From: Glandiceps talaboti
Lineage: Eukaryota; Hemichordata; Enteropneusta; Spengelidae
Direction of reading: 5' to 3'
DNA: 64,000 nucleotides
NCBI RefSeq assembly: GCF_964340395.1
Contig: NC_135554.1
Coordinates: 17,385,592 to 17,449,591, forward strand
Within the stretch, counting starts at the first letter, position 1. Every line of letters begins with the position of its first letter. The notes beneath the pieces were generated by a model. The model searched no databases. It was not told where the DNA came from and saw only the letters and a list, made by a program, of their open reading frames with translations. The position numbers and the translations under genes were made by a program. Positions 45,913-58,302 of this stretch are shown in pieces.

Positions 45913-47316
45913 AGCTTATGTTTTCTAAGGGCCAGTGAAACAAATTAAAAGCCAACCGTGAAACCAAATAAAGAATTGCATAATGAGAGGAAAAAAGAAA
46001 GAAAGGTTGTCTCTTTTGTTGATATTTGTTAATAATATAATACTTTTGGTCTTGGAAAAAAATATGGAATAATCGTGTAAACGGGTTGAACAATTTTGAA
46101 AGATGTCAAGCTAAAACATTGTATCGACACGTGATTGGCAAGTATCGGACATTCGTAGAATATCAGTGAATGAATGAACCTTAATTTTAATGTTAATAAC
46201 ATCAAATATTGTTAGTTGTACAGGGTGGTACTATAGTATACAACATTTTGGTTGTAGAAATGTACTAAATTTTGTCGCCTGGTGGCAGTATTCACATCTC
46301 ACTGATTTAGATCTCTCACCCGCTGTAGATCTGACACACATAATCTGAATATAAGGCCTAAAAAATAATTGTTTGGTTTCGGTTACCAGACCCCACCTAT
46401 TTTTTCACTGCTGACCCTAAACTTCTTTTGACGTCGTATTCGAGAAAAAAATAATAAAATTGCAAAAATTGTGAAGTCTCACGAGAAATAATCAGTTGAT
46501 GCGTAAACTGACATCAACTTAAAAAGACAATATAAAACTATTCTTCCAATCTGTAATGGCTGTATATCTCACAGGAAGAAATAAATAACACAGAGACCAT
46601 TTGGAAAACAATGGAAAACCTGAACGAGACACTCACACATGAAAAAAATATAATAAAATAAAATAAAAAATCGACCTACCCCACCTATTCAAAACTTGAG
46701 CGTAATCGGAACCACACCATTTTGTTATTTGGCCTAAGTAAAACATCAGAGCATTTTAAACACTAAAAGAATAGACAGTAGGAAGTGCTTCTCAAAAGGT
46801 AACACCATAGAACTTTATTTTTTCGTTCTCTTTGCATATTTGACAATATACATCTATATTCAACACTACAACGATTTCATGTACATTTCAAGTGTTATTA
46901 TGAAATCCGATCATTGAGTCACAAAGCTAGCCTGAAATGGGACACGTACAGTCATCATATAATACAAAATTCGTTTCTGGTATAGAAATGTGAAGGAAGT
47001 AAAGTAGCTCTTCCACCATTTCAGGCTAGATGTATGAGTACTGAGCAGTTATATACATGCGAGTTTACTTTTTTTACATGCAAAAAAAATCCCTTCACCA
47101 TGACGAAAGAATATACGTACGTTATAACTACAAATGAAATTTTATAACACAAAACAAACAAAATAGTCGCAAATCGATTTTTTTTTGTCGATTAGAAGTT
47201 TGTGTTCACCACTAGAATGCTACTGGTTAATCTACTAAAAGTTGAGTGAAACGAAAAGACCAGCCAGATGGGTAGGCTAAAAAACAATCAAAACAAATCA
47301 ACAAACACAAAGAAAA
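45913..47316. other. 3' flank and possible 3'UTR of the micro-exon gene
   Basis: About 500 nt from the stop codon to the candidate AATAAA at 46814-46819; beyond that nothing is seen. Around 46640-46670 is an A-rich AATAAAATAAAATAAAA stretch on the plus strand. Confidence 0.35.
46814..46819 (-). promoter_or_regulatory. Candidate polyadenylation signal AATAAA
   Basis: AATAAA on the minus strand about 500 nt after the stop codon of the micro-exon gene. AT-rich DNA contains many such hexamers by chance, so the assignment is only plausible. Confidence 0.3.
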
Positions 47317-47513
47317 CTAAAATTCTGACAAATTATCGTCGTTATCAGAGAGCTCAGATTTCGTTTCTTCTGCGTTAATGACTTTGGAACAGTAGTCTAC
47401 GCAACTACGATTGCCTTCCTTGCAACTATTGAAGCAGGCTGGTTGGCTACCCTTTTCGTTACACGAAGCTGAACACTCCTTGAAGTCATCAACGCACATG
47501 AGTTTGTAGCAAT
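47317..47513 (-). CDS. Terminal exon: eight-cysteine CX3C domain with acidic tail, stop at 47317-47319
   Basis: Acceptor TTCTTATTTTCAG. The first codon is completed by the upstream G (GAT, Asp), then 64 codons and TAG. The cysteines are spaced C-x3-C-x6-C-x3-C-x8-C-x3-C-x6-C-x3-C: two similar halves, each made of two CX3C pairs. This recalls helical-hairpin peptides with CX3C pairs (alpha-hairpinin type), but the resemblance is only in spacing. After the last Cys comes a charged tail ending [10 protein letters not shown]. Eight paired cysteines fit a secreted, oxidised domain. It could be the real active product, or a folding or sorting domain for the precursor. Confidence 0.82.
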
Positions 47514-50500
47514 CTGAAAATAAGAACAGTACACGTAGTTCCGTAAATTCGGAAATATGAAAGTGGAGACCTCCTCAAGAGGGCGCTTTGTCGCAAACGA
47601 CTTCTAATGCACATGGTCTTGCTGGGTGTTCCCTGCAAGCATATACCTGGTTATTTTAATGCCGGATACAGTGGTAAATGGTGTCGCACTTGCAAGGCAA
47701 ACACTTGCAAATATCAAAATTGGTCTTTGGGCTACATGACGTGGTTCCTGTTTCATAAAACAGATAACATAGTTATGAAGGGAAACGCCACAAATGTTGG
47801 ATAAACGATATCCATCTTAGGCACTCCTCAGTTAGTTTTCACATGTTAATTTAAACTAAAAAAAGTGAAAAAAGGTTAGTCTGTGTGTTGCCTTTAACAA
47901 TTAATATGACATCCCTGTCAACCAATTGGAACGTTTATTAATCTTTGACTATTAAAATATCGTAAGGTTTTCAAGTTGCTATATTTACCTAGAATGAGCT
48001 CTGTTTGGACTAAGGTGGATTCATACAACGCATCAGCTAAAACAGAAAAACAGGAAAAAACCACATTTATTTTATACTATACAAGATAGATGAGGGGTAT
48101 ATCTTGACAATAAGATGTAGGGGGAAGAGTTTGAGACTGGGATATGTCCACCTCGTGTGTGTGTGTGTGGTGGGGGGTCCGATGGGGACTCCCCCTAGAA
48201 GTCCTGGAGGATTTTTACTCTTAAAGCCAATAGTTAGGCTATTCAGACGCTTTCAAGCAATAACTTTCATATTTTACAAGACAGTACCAACAAGTATCAG
48301 GAACCGTTCTTTATAACTTACATAGGGTTGAAATATGTTCTTAAAAAGTTAAATGACATCTTTATGGTAAAGGACAGCACATCTAATGGTTATATCATCG
48401 GTAGGGGAGATGTGGAGTTTAATGCAATTTTAGACTATATGGGCAAACATTTCACATCTTTAAAAGACAATATCATCTCAAATTAGAATAGGGTAAAAAT
48501 TATTTAAGAAATATTTAATATCATTATGACAGTAAAAAGGTTGGTGCATCTGATTGTTGGTTGAATGCATGAGTGACCTCTTTGGGGTTTCCCCCTGGCA
48601 GATCTGCATTTTTTTTACTTCTATTAAGGCAATGTTTATGTTATTTATATCGTATACGTTCTGAAGAAATCTTGTGATAAATAACTTTAACTACATCAAG
48701 ATCAACGTAACAAAAAAGGTATATGACAAACATCCATCTTATCTCTTAAGATCTACAATTAGTAACAGGAGTACGGGATAGCAGAAAGAAATGAAAACGT
48801 GTGGTCTAATTTGGCTTCTTTTTTTCATTTGTTTTATCCAAGTGCTAGCTGGTTGTTCTTTTTGTGAAGCAGTTTATTCGTCTGTTCATACAGTATGCAG
48901 TTACTGAAACATACATCCTTCATAAACGTATAAAGACGGAGTTGACTCAAATTTCGAAACGTTGCTCTTCAGATTCATCATCTTTGAACGAGGACACAGT
49001 AGTACACGTGAATACCGTGACATCATTAGATGCATGGACCGGAGAAGGAAGGGACGTTATTTGCAGAAATTAACGTAGTTACAGTTAGGTGTTGTAGGTT
49101 TAATATGAAAATAGTGCAGACGTATGAGTAAACACGAAGCATGGGAGTGAAAATTAACTCTACTAGTGTACGTTAGCCTAGGGTCTACCACTGTGCTTGT
49201 CTTCTACCAGGGTATGATATCACGGGACTGAATCCACTAGCGGAAGTGACGTCACTCCACACCGATAATAAAACAAAGGAACTAATCTTACTTAGATTTC
49301 GTACCCATGTCGGCATCTTTCTTCTCTACCCAAAACACTGCAAAAGGAAAAATATGTAAATATATTTGAAAATGTGTGTTCTTCAGTAGTATTTGATATA
49401 GCGATCAAAAGCAAATACTGTATGAATTATCTCGGTAGCTTTACTTTACGGCATTTTATGTTAAAATTTGCCGTTGATCGAACAAATGTACCAAAACTTT
49501 CCATGAACAGATCATTTCGAATTATCTGAATAACACCCCATCTCACGTTCGGATTATTATTATAAATCTTTCAGCATGATGTACAAGAAACATAAAATAA
49601 AAACAATAGTTGTCTTGAAAAATGTAGTTCCAGTAATTGGAAGAAATTGATTGATGGTTTGCCTTATTATTTTCTGATGCCGATGCTGCTATAATAATGA
49701 ACAAACCAATAACGGATCGCCAGGACAGCACCATACTAGCTTGAACTTAAAATTCGTATTAACTGCTAAGTAGCTTGAACCCACTGATGAAGTTTCCTTA
49801 TATATGACAGGTTTAAGTAAAACATGGTACAGGTTTTGGACATGTCTCACCTCTCTTGTCTTTATCAGCTTTGCATTGAGAAAAAGAGAAAATTATATAG
49901 CCAGGTTTAGTACAAACATATGGGCTTTGAATGGAGGTTTTGAATATTGACTATTTTATATCACATTGAAGCAATTTTGGCATGCATGCCCACACATACT
50001 CTCTCGCACGCACGCACACACTCATAAGCAGGCTCACAACTCAGTCATTCATTCATCCATTCGTTCGTTCGTTCGTTTGTGTGCTTGCATGCATGCATGC
50101 ATGCATACCTACCTACCTACATACATACATCAATCCATCCATCCATCCATCCATCCATCCATCCATACATACATACATACATACATACATACATACATAC
50201 ATACACACACATCCATCCATACATACATACATACATACATACATACATACATACATACATACCTACCTACCTACCTACCTACCTACCTACCTACCTACAT
50301 ACATACATACATACATACATACATACATACATACATACATACATACATACATACATACATACATACAAATCGAATTTAATGAGAAACAACTTAGCTGGCT
50401 TTAAACATTACTTAAGTATTTTCTTCAAACATCTCTATCTTGTTACTCCAAGTAATGTTCATTTCCAACTCTTACATCCATACACATGACACACACACGT

Positions 50501-53500
50501 ATGGGAAATGGCATATATATGCACATACACTTAGCAAATAGCTTGTTATCTGAGATATCTATAATTTAAATTTCAAAACCAAAATAACGCATTGTTTAAA
50601 TGTCAGAAATGTCTCTACCTGCAGCATCTTTTTTCTCTACCCAGAACACTACAAAATAAATAGAGAAAAAATGTATTTCAATCATTAAAAAGAATATTTT
50701 ATGATATAAGATTTCTGAAAAACCTTTTGGTTGTCAATAATGTATGACACTTTTGATTTTGTTTAAGAACTTCTCGTTGACATCAGTGCCTTGCACACAA
50801 TTCGTAGTGCCCACTACCCTGACATTTGCCGTCAATAAAGTTTTTGTCACTTGGAAAACACATATTGATAAGACACGATAAAATTGGACGCAAAATTTAT
50901 AGGAGTTGTAAGTGTTGAAATCCTACAAAGGGTTTTAAGGGACACGTCTGCCTTCGAATGTCAACTTTACATATAGTTATGCTACTGAGAAATACGTACC
51001 TCTCTTTTGATCGTCAGCTGCAAAACGGTGAAGGGAAAAGATGAGATATATGAGAACGTACATGAATTGTAATACATGATTATCTTGACTTAATAAGAAG
51101 CCAATTTACTAGTATACGTTTATCAACACTACCATGTAGTATAATAGTATATCACTATAAAGCAATCGTAATACTTTGTCAGAGTTCAAAGTTCAGCCAT
51201 TTAATCTGCCAAACGATCTCTAATCTAATAATCAGCTTTGGTACTAATACAACTAAAATGCTATTACTAAGTTCCATAATGTATTTATGATTTAGTGACA
51301 CAATATATCACATACATTGCTAATGGAAGTTACAGTAAACGTCATAAATGCATAATGCATTGTGCGAAGAAACAGGGTTACACAAGTCCAGATGATGAGA
51401 ATTTTAAAAAATCTCATTAGTTATATTGATATGTACGGCTTGACCTACCTTTGGCATCTTTCTTTTCAACCCAGAACACTAAATCAAAGGAGAGGGGAAT
51501 AAGGAAAAGGGTGATTAAAGAGAGTATGATGAATCAATTTGAATTACACAAGTAATGCCTATTAACTAAAAAGATTCTTACAACCATTACAGGATGAGCA
51601 TGCACTTTGGATTAGACAAGACATCAAATTCATTGAGACTGGCAACAAGGTTATATATTACAGCCTTTACAGGATCCGCATACACTTTGGATTAGACGAA
51701 ATGTCAAGCTCAGTGATACTGTATATAAAGGTTTTGTGTGAAGTTAAGTACACTAAATATAGCACACAATCATTGCTTCCAATTGTTTGCTCTGCATTTG
51801 GTTAAAGATGTAAACAGTAGGAGCATGCACACTTACTAACTATTACAATAGACACTGGATAGATAAATAGCAAATTACTAAATAAGCAATATACTGTTTT
51901 GTCAAAATTTACTCTTGGGCAAACTCTACACATTCAAAATATTTGGAAGTGCGGCAGTCTACTTTATTTAAAGATTTCATGCCCAACCTTACAATAAACA
52001 TACTATGAAGTAACCAATGATATTGAAGCGATAGGTAGGATATGTCGCATGCTTACCTCTCTTGTCGTTACCAGCTAGCAAAGGGGGGGGGGGTAGAGAA
52101 ATGTATTAATATATTTAAGTTATGTTTTAAACTGTTTACGAGGATTGTGTGACAAGAAAGCTAAATTGTTTACATATAAGCTATTTTCTTATTTAATGTA
52201 ACAATTGGAAAGATATACACAATGTAGTAATTTTGATAACACGACGTATGTATGATAATGACATCATATTACAAAACATTATTTACAGTTTTCTAGGTGA
52301 TGCGGATATTGATTTTAAACAGATGACTAGTTTTCCCACTGTGTTGGCAAGCAATATACATACAAACTGAAAGCTTCTATTTACTCCATTTAAAATCTTT
52401 TCGAACTTTTCGATGAGAACATTTGAAGTCTCCGAGACACTGCTTTTGTCACTGATCTCTTTTATAGTAATTAAATGATGCATTGTCTTTTGTGTTGACT
52501 TGAAAATTAGCATTTCCAATAAGGTGAATAACAGTTGTCAGTCACTTAAACATTAATTATATGGACAATGTAGACACGACTTTATAATAATTGAAGGATA
52601 ATGGCAGGGATTTGAGTCACTGTATTTCAGATTGTTAATGATGATCTTAAGTTCTATCAAATATTTCATTGTTAATTAATCGAGAAGAAACTACCCAACC
52701 CCTTCAGCTGAGGGTAATATATATTTTCATTTATTCTTTAAAATTTCAATCAGATACAAAATTATCATGACCTGGTCATCAGATAAATTTCTATTATTGA
52801 ATACATTCCATAATAACGTACACGCAAAACTGACATGTTAACGACAATGTATTGCAATTGTTGACACTTAATTCCAGGGACGCCATAAAAATTCATCCCC
52901 TCCACCTCCACATTCAAATATATAATTCTTAAATCTCAATTATCATTTATAACATTTTATCTTAAGTGCTATTGATCCTTCCTTTCTACGAATAGAAGTC
53001 CATACATGATTAGATCGTTTTATGAGGTATTAAGCTTCGGTGATGTATATAAGTGTAAATGATTATAAAAAGTTTGAAACCTAACCTGGGGTAGCTGGGT
53101 GGCAACAGGAAATCATACATTGAAAGTAGAGGACTAACTTTAATCTATTAGTGATTACGTCTTTAAAAACACTAATACTTTGCAATTTACTTTGCAATAG
53201 AAAGATAAAGGATTGATCACGTGATACACACAACAATCATTGGCATGTGTCATTACATACATAACAGTTCTCTATGGCACAAAAACATCGAACGGGGAGC
53301 GCCCCCAATCTTCATAAGGCAATATTATTTCTGCTGTCGTTTTTTTATCACACACGCCTGAAAATATTAGGTTACTATAACTTTTACTGCCTAAAAACGA
53401 TTTGACTATTAATAGTCATGTGAATCCTATTTCAATGTCTTTACATTCCTTTATTTTCCTTTTTTGATTTAAAGCTCACCTCTTTTGTCTTTTCCTTCTG

Positions 53501-55840
53501 CTGATTAATTTACATGCAAAAAGAAAACATATTTAGTATGTGTATGGGATTAATAAGTATATGTTAAGTGTATTACTCTATAAACAATATTTCGAGTCTG
53601 TATGATTACGTCACGAAAACAAAAAAATCACAGGTGCAATCACAACGTTACACTTGACCTTTTGAAACATACGAATAAAGTGTAAGATACGATATTAATA
53701 TATACAAATACTTGAAATATTATCAATATTAGGTATAGACAAAGTTGATAACTGTGACGGCGCCGTTCAATTGTAATCTGGATGGGTCGTCGGTACAACC
53801 GCACAATAAGTTTACTGTCTCAGTTTACTTTAGAATCGTCTCGTTACAAGTAATGATGTTTTCATCAATATGTGATACTGACGTACACGAAATTTGCATA
53901 CATGCGTATTGCCAATCTTTAAAAATAAACACAACTGTCGTGCCAATTGCTAAATAATGAAAGCATCGCATTGGGGTTTGAGAACAAAAAATATTAAAAT
54001 TATGAAACTAACGTGACCGGGTAAACCGTTATTTGCTTCATGAGACAATGAAGATTGAGGTAAATAAAGAAGGTTAGAACGTTTAATTATAAAAGTTTCA
54101 TTGTCTTCAAATCTCATACTATACTACATTTAGACGTGCGTAGGTCCTTTACCATTAGCTGCCGCGTCTTTTCTCTCCACCCAGAAAACTGCAAAGTAAA
54201 GAGGAAACATTTCATAATTCAACACAAGGCTTCCATCCAAGCGTTCTTGAAAACTAATGATTACTTCTAAAGCATGAATGAAACATGATTCGGAAAGATG
54301 ATTAGTAATTCTATGGCATAGGCTCATCAGTTGATCAATTTCTGGTGAGTAAATTTTGCTACATATCAAAATCTACTTCTAGCATCGTATTTATGGAAGC
54401 ATACTCCTATATCCAACTTTTGATATTGACAAACCTAAAACCTGTTAATTATGCATATTTAATATTGAATTTAATAGACTACAATTTGAAAGAAACCCCT
54501 ATTGTGTTACTAGAAGACACTTTTAATATACATGTATACAGTTCAATCGAGGTTCTATTATGAAAGTAATACATGTGATGCCAGTAAACTAGTTTATAAA
54601 TTCATTTGTACTACTTTACTTCAATATGGCTCATTGCGCTGTGTTCGATTTCAGTGCAATATGCTGTCTTTGTAATTTGTTGATACGTGACTTTCATCAA
54701 TGACTTTTCTTTTTGAAAACAACATCTATGCCAACTCACTCGAAAATCATCTGCGGTCAAAGTGGTTAATCAACAGGGTAAACTTCTCCACTACGATTGA
54801 TCAGGGTTAACAACACAGTGTAATGATAAGGATATCAACAATGCATAGTTTAATAAAATGGCCAAAGGTCAAGAACTAGGTCAAAACTCACCTCGTTTGT
54901 CTTTGTTGTCTGCATAGAGAGATAAAAAATATGTATTAAAATTACAATCACCGCATTACCATCGCAAAGTGCATTTTTTTCATCAATCATGTAATTGTAT
55001 CATTCAATTTGCAACGCATACAGCAAAATATGATTTTTTTCACTTTTGTGTTTATATAAAACGGATGGTCGTCATAGAAACCAACTGACACAAACTGTGA
55101 AATATTCTATGTAGTTGTATAAATTTATAGATATTTCCTGTATACAAACAAATCGCTGGATGGTTAGTATCCCGACAAGTCACAGGTCTGTTTTAAGTTA
55201 CCGTTCACCGGATGTGTTTGATACAACCACTCAGACACCAATATGAAGAAACGGCACACGATACACTTTAAGATAACAAGATTGAATGTATACAGTTTCT
55301 TGCGACATTTTGTCTAAAACCTGTACCACCATGCAGACATCAAATGCAGGCGTCAAAACATTCGCGTCCGCGTGTCTGTGTTTAGTTGCAGTACGTTTAA
55401 ATAGTTTATCTCTTTGAGATTAAATGTAGCAAGACACTGCGATCATGATATCTTATAGTGTAGATAGAATGTACAGTTTCTTGTTGACTTCTGCGTGGTT
55501 GTATCAAAGAGAACGGTGAACCGTAACTTGAAACGGACTGTAGTACATCCAGATTTCCAAAATGTAATGATTTTACACTATTTGGATTCTCTGACAAAAG
55601 GGTCTCAACTGGTGAAACACAAAAGTAATTATATTTGCATCAGAATATATATTATTTGATGTTTCTCTATATCTATGGTTTAAAGAGCGTGGCCTCTGTG
55701 ATTTAAAAAAACCGACTTTAATTTCGAATAATAATTTAATACATTACCACTTGAACCGGCATCTTTTTTCTCTACCCAGAAAACTGTAATATGATGAAAA
55801 CATATACTTAATATATACATATTATATATACACACTCACG

Positions 55841-55912
<72 letters not shown>

Positions 55913-56795
55913 TACATACATACATACATACATACATACATACATACATACATACATACATACATACATACATACATACATACATGTTACATACATACAT
56001 ACATACATACATATTAAAATAACGATCACGAGGCATACCAAAAATAGACTATAACACAACAGTGACCATTGACAATATAGATAAAATCGCCTATGCGGTA
56101 ATCAAGGTATTTCATAAACATTAAAGCGGATAAATTGGTCGTCGTAATTCAGGCATGGCATGTAAATAAAAATGCGGCTAGTCCCCATTGTGAAGTTATG
56201 TGAAGCGTCGTTGTAGCAAAGTAGAACCATTCTACCTGAAAGCCAAATTTACGTCATTATATACTATTCTTCCAATTACTTCAGAAATACTGTGTGTACA
56301 ATAGGCTAGTAACTCATTAAATTTATAGAGTAGAAAATATAACCGCGCTGTCCTAATTTCAGCCAAATGAATTCGAAGGCATCACGTAAATACCAATAAG
56401 ACGACGCATATGAATGTTCCATACATATTTGATTACTCTTTACCCAAACATGAAAATTAGGGACGTAAAATTTATCACATTTAAAATCCAAAGTCGATCA
56501 GAAGATGCTAGATAGTCGCAGTATTAGAAATTGCACTCACCTCTCTTATCTGCCTCTGCGATAGTCGGAACAAAGAGAGAAGACAGAATGTTACTAGGTA
56601 CTTCTAGATAGATAGCCATGTCTACTTATTGAACTTGACAGGTCATGTAGTCGCAAGAAAATTTCTCTAAGATCAATTTTTTGAGTAATTGATTTGGTAA
56701 CGAAACTCATGTATCGCCAAAGAAAACAGCGAGCATGTAATTGATTGATTGATTGATCGATCGATCGATCAATCAATCAATGGATCGATCGATCG

Positions 56796-56852
<57 letters not shown>

Positions 56853-56937
56853 CCAACCAACCAACCAACCAACCAACCAACCAACCAACCAACCAACCAA
56901 CCAACCAACCAACCAACCAACCAACCAACCAACCAAC

Positions 56938-57029
<92 letters not shown>

Positions 57030-58223
57030 TGATGAAATGAATAATTTATCGATTGAATGATTTTGTGGCGAAATGAAACTTATTTTTGTGTGGTATTGAT
57101 CAATTGACTCGTTGATTTTTGTGGTGATACAAAAGCTTTCTTCTCCTTTCCCTAGCTAATTTCTCTCTTTCAGATGTATATGATTTACTCTTTATTGACT
57201 AAATAAAAAGACATCTTGTCAATTCTTCTCCTCTTTTAGAATTAAAACACCCCTAATCTTATAATAAAGAGGGATAAATTACACGAGTTCGTTTTATATT
57301 CTGGGAGATTATCACGCCAAACAAACGCTCTAACATGGTCTTTCTTCCTTCTTTGTGCATGTTCGAGTGTTTGTTGGGTGTGATAATCTCCCAGAAGATA
57401 ACAGATGAAAACGAACTCGAGGTGTAATTGATCCCCTGGTAATTATAAGATTAGGGGTGTTTTGATTTAGTACGTTTATTTCATTGAGACAAAATCATAC
57501 AGCAAGAAATTAAGATCTGTCGATCCTTGAGTTTCTCAGTCTTAGTTTGTGCGTGGACGGTAACTGTATCAAACTGTGAAACAGAGCCAGTGAACGCTCA
57601 ATTGAAACGGGCTGTATCTACAAAGGCATATATTATTGGAATATGATTAAAAATTCATGCAAATAAATTGACTTAAATCCCGTTTTCCAATTTCTGCTCT
57701 CACTTTGGCCTGAAGCTAAGACTGAAACACATCTCATTAAAAACTATCATAACGAGACAACCGATATGTCTTTGTTTATCAAAATACTTAAATTGAACAT
57801 TTTCATTGTGTTAACTTAATCATTTTCATGCATAACATATGACAAAACGAGTGAATATTTAATCGTGCATATTCTAATAGCCAATCAACCTAGCGCAGCT
57901 ATAAACAGTAAACTAATTGACGGAATTACTCTAATAGGCTTGAATAAAACATATATCGAAATCACAGGAATATTTGATAAACTCCTACCGAAATCTCCAT
58001 GAAGACCGGCGTCTTTCTTTTCAACCCAGAATACTGTTAAGAGAAAGGGAAAGAGAAATGGAAATATTGGTTAGTACGGCCAAACTATCTGGATTTACTT
58101 TATTTCATTTCTCGCATGCAAATATTCAGCATTTCATTATCATCGCACGCACGCACACACACAGTACACGCTATGTACATTCCATAGCTCTAGTGTTCTG
58201 CCCAATCTCTCTCGTCTTGTAAC

Positions 58224-58302
<79 letters not shown>

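Noticed and set aside
47607-47804. 65-codon plus-strand frame with four cysteines
   Set aside because: It lies opposite the last intron of the micro-exon gene; no homology recognised.
48104-48640. Two weakly similar CCCCCT(A/G)G...TTTTTAC...AAGCCAAT-like segments
   Set aside because: Similarity is too patchy by eye to define an element.
37002-49250. TGACGTCA palindromes (CRE-like) at several places
   Set aside because: Scattered single 8-mers with no promoter context.
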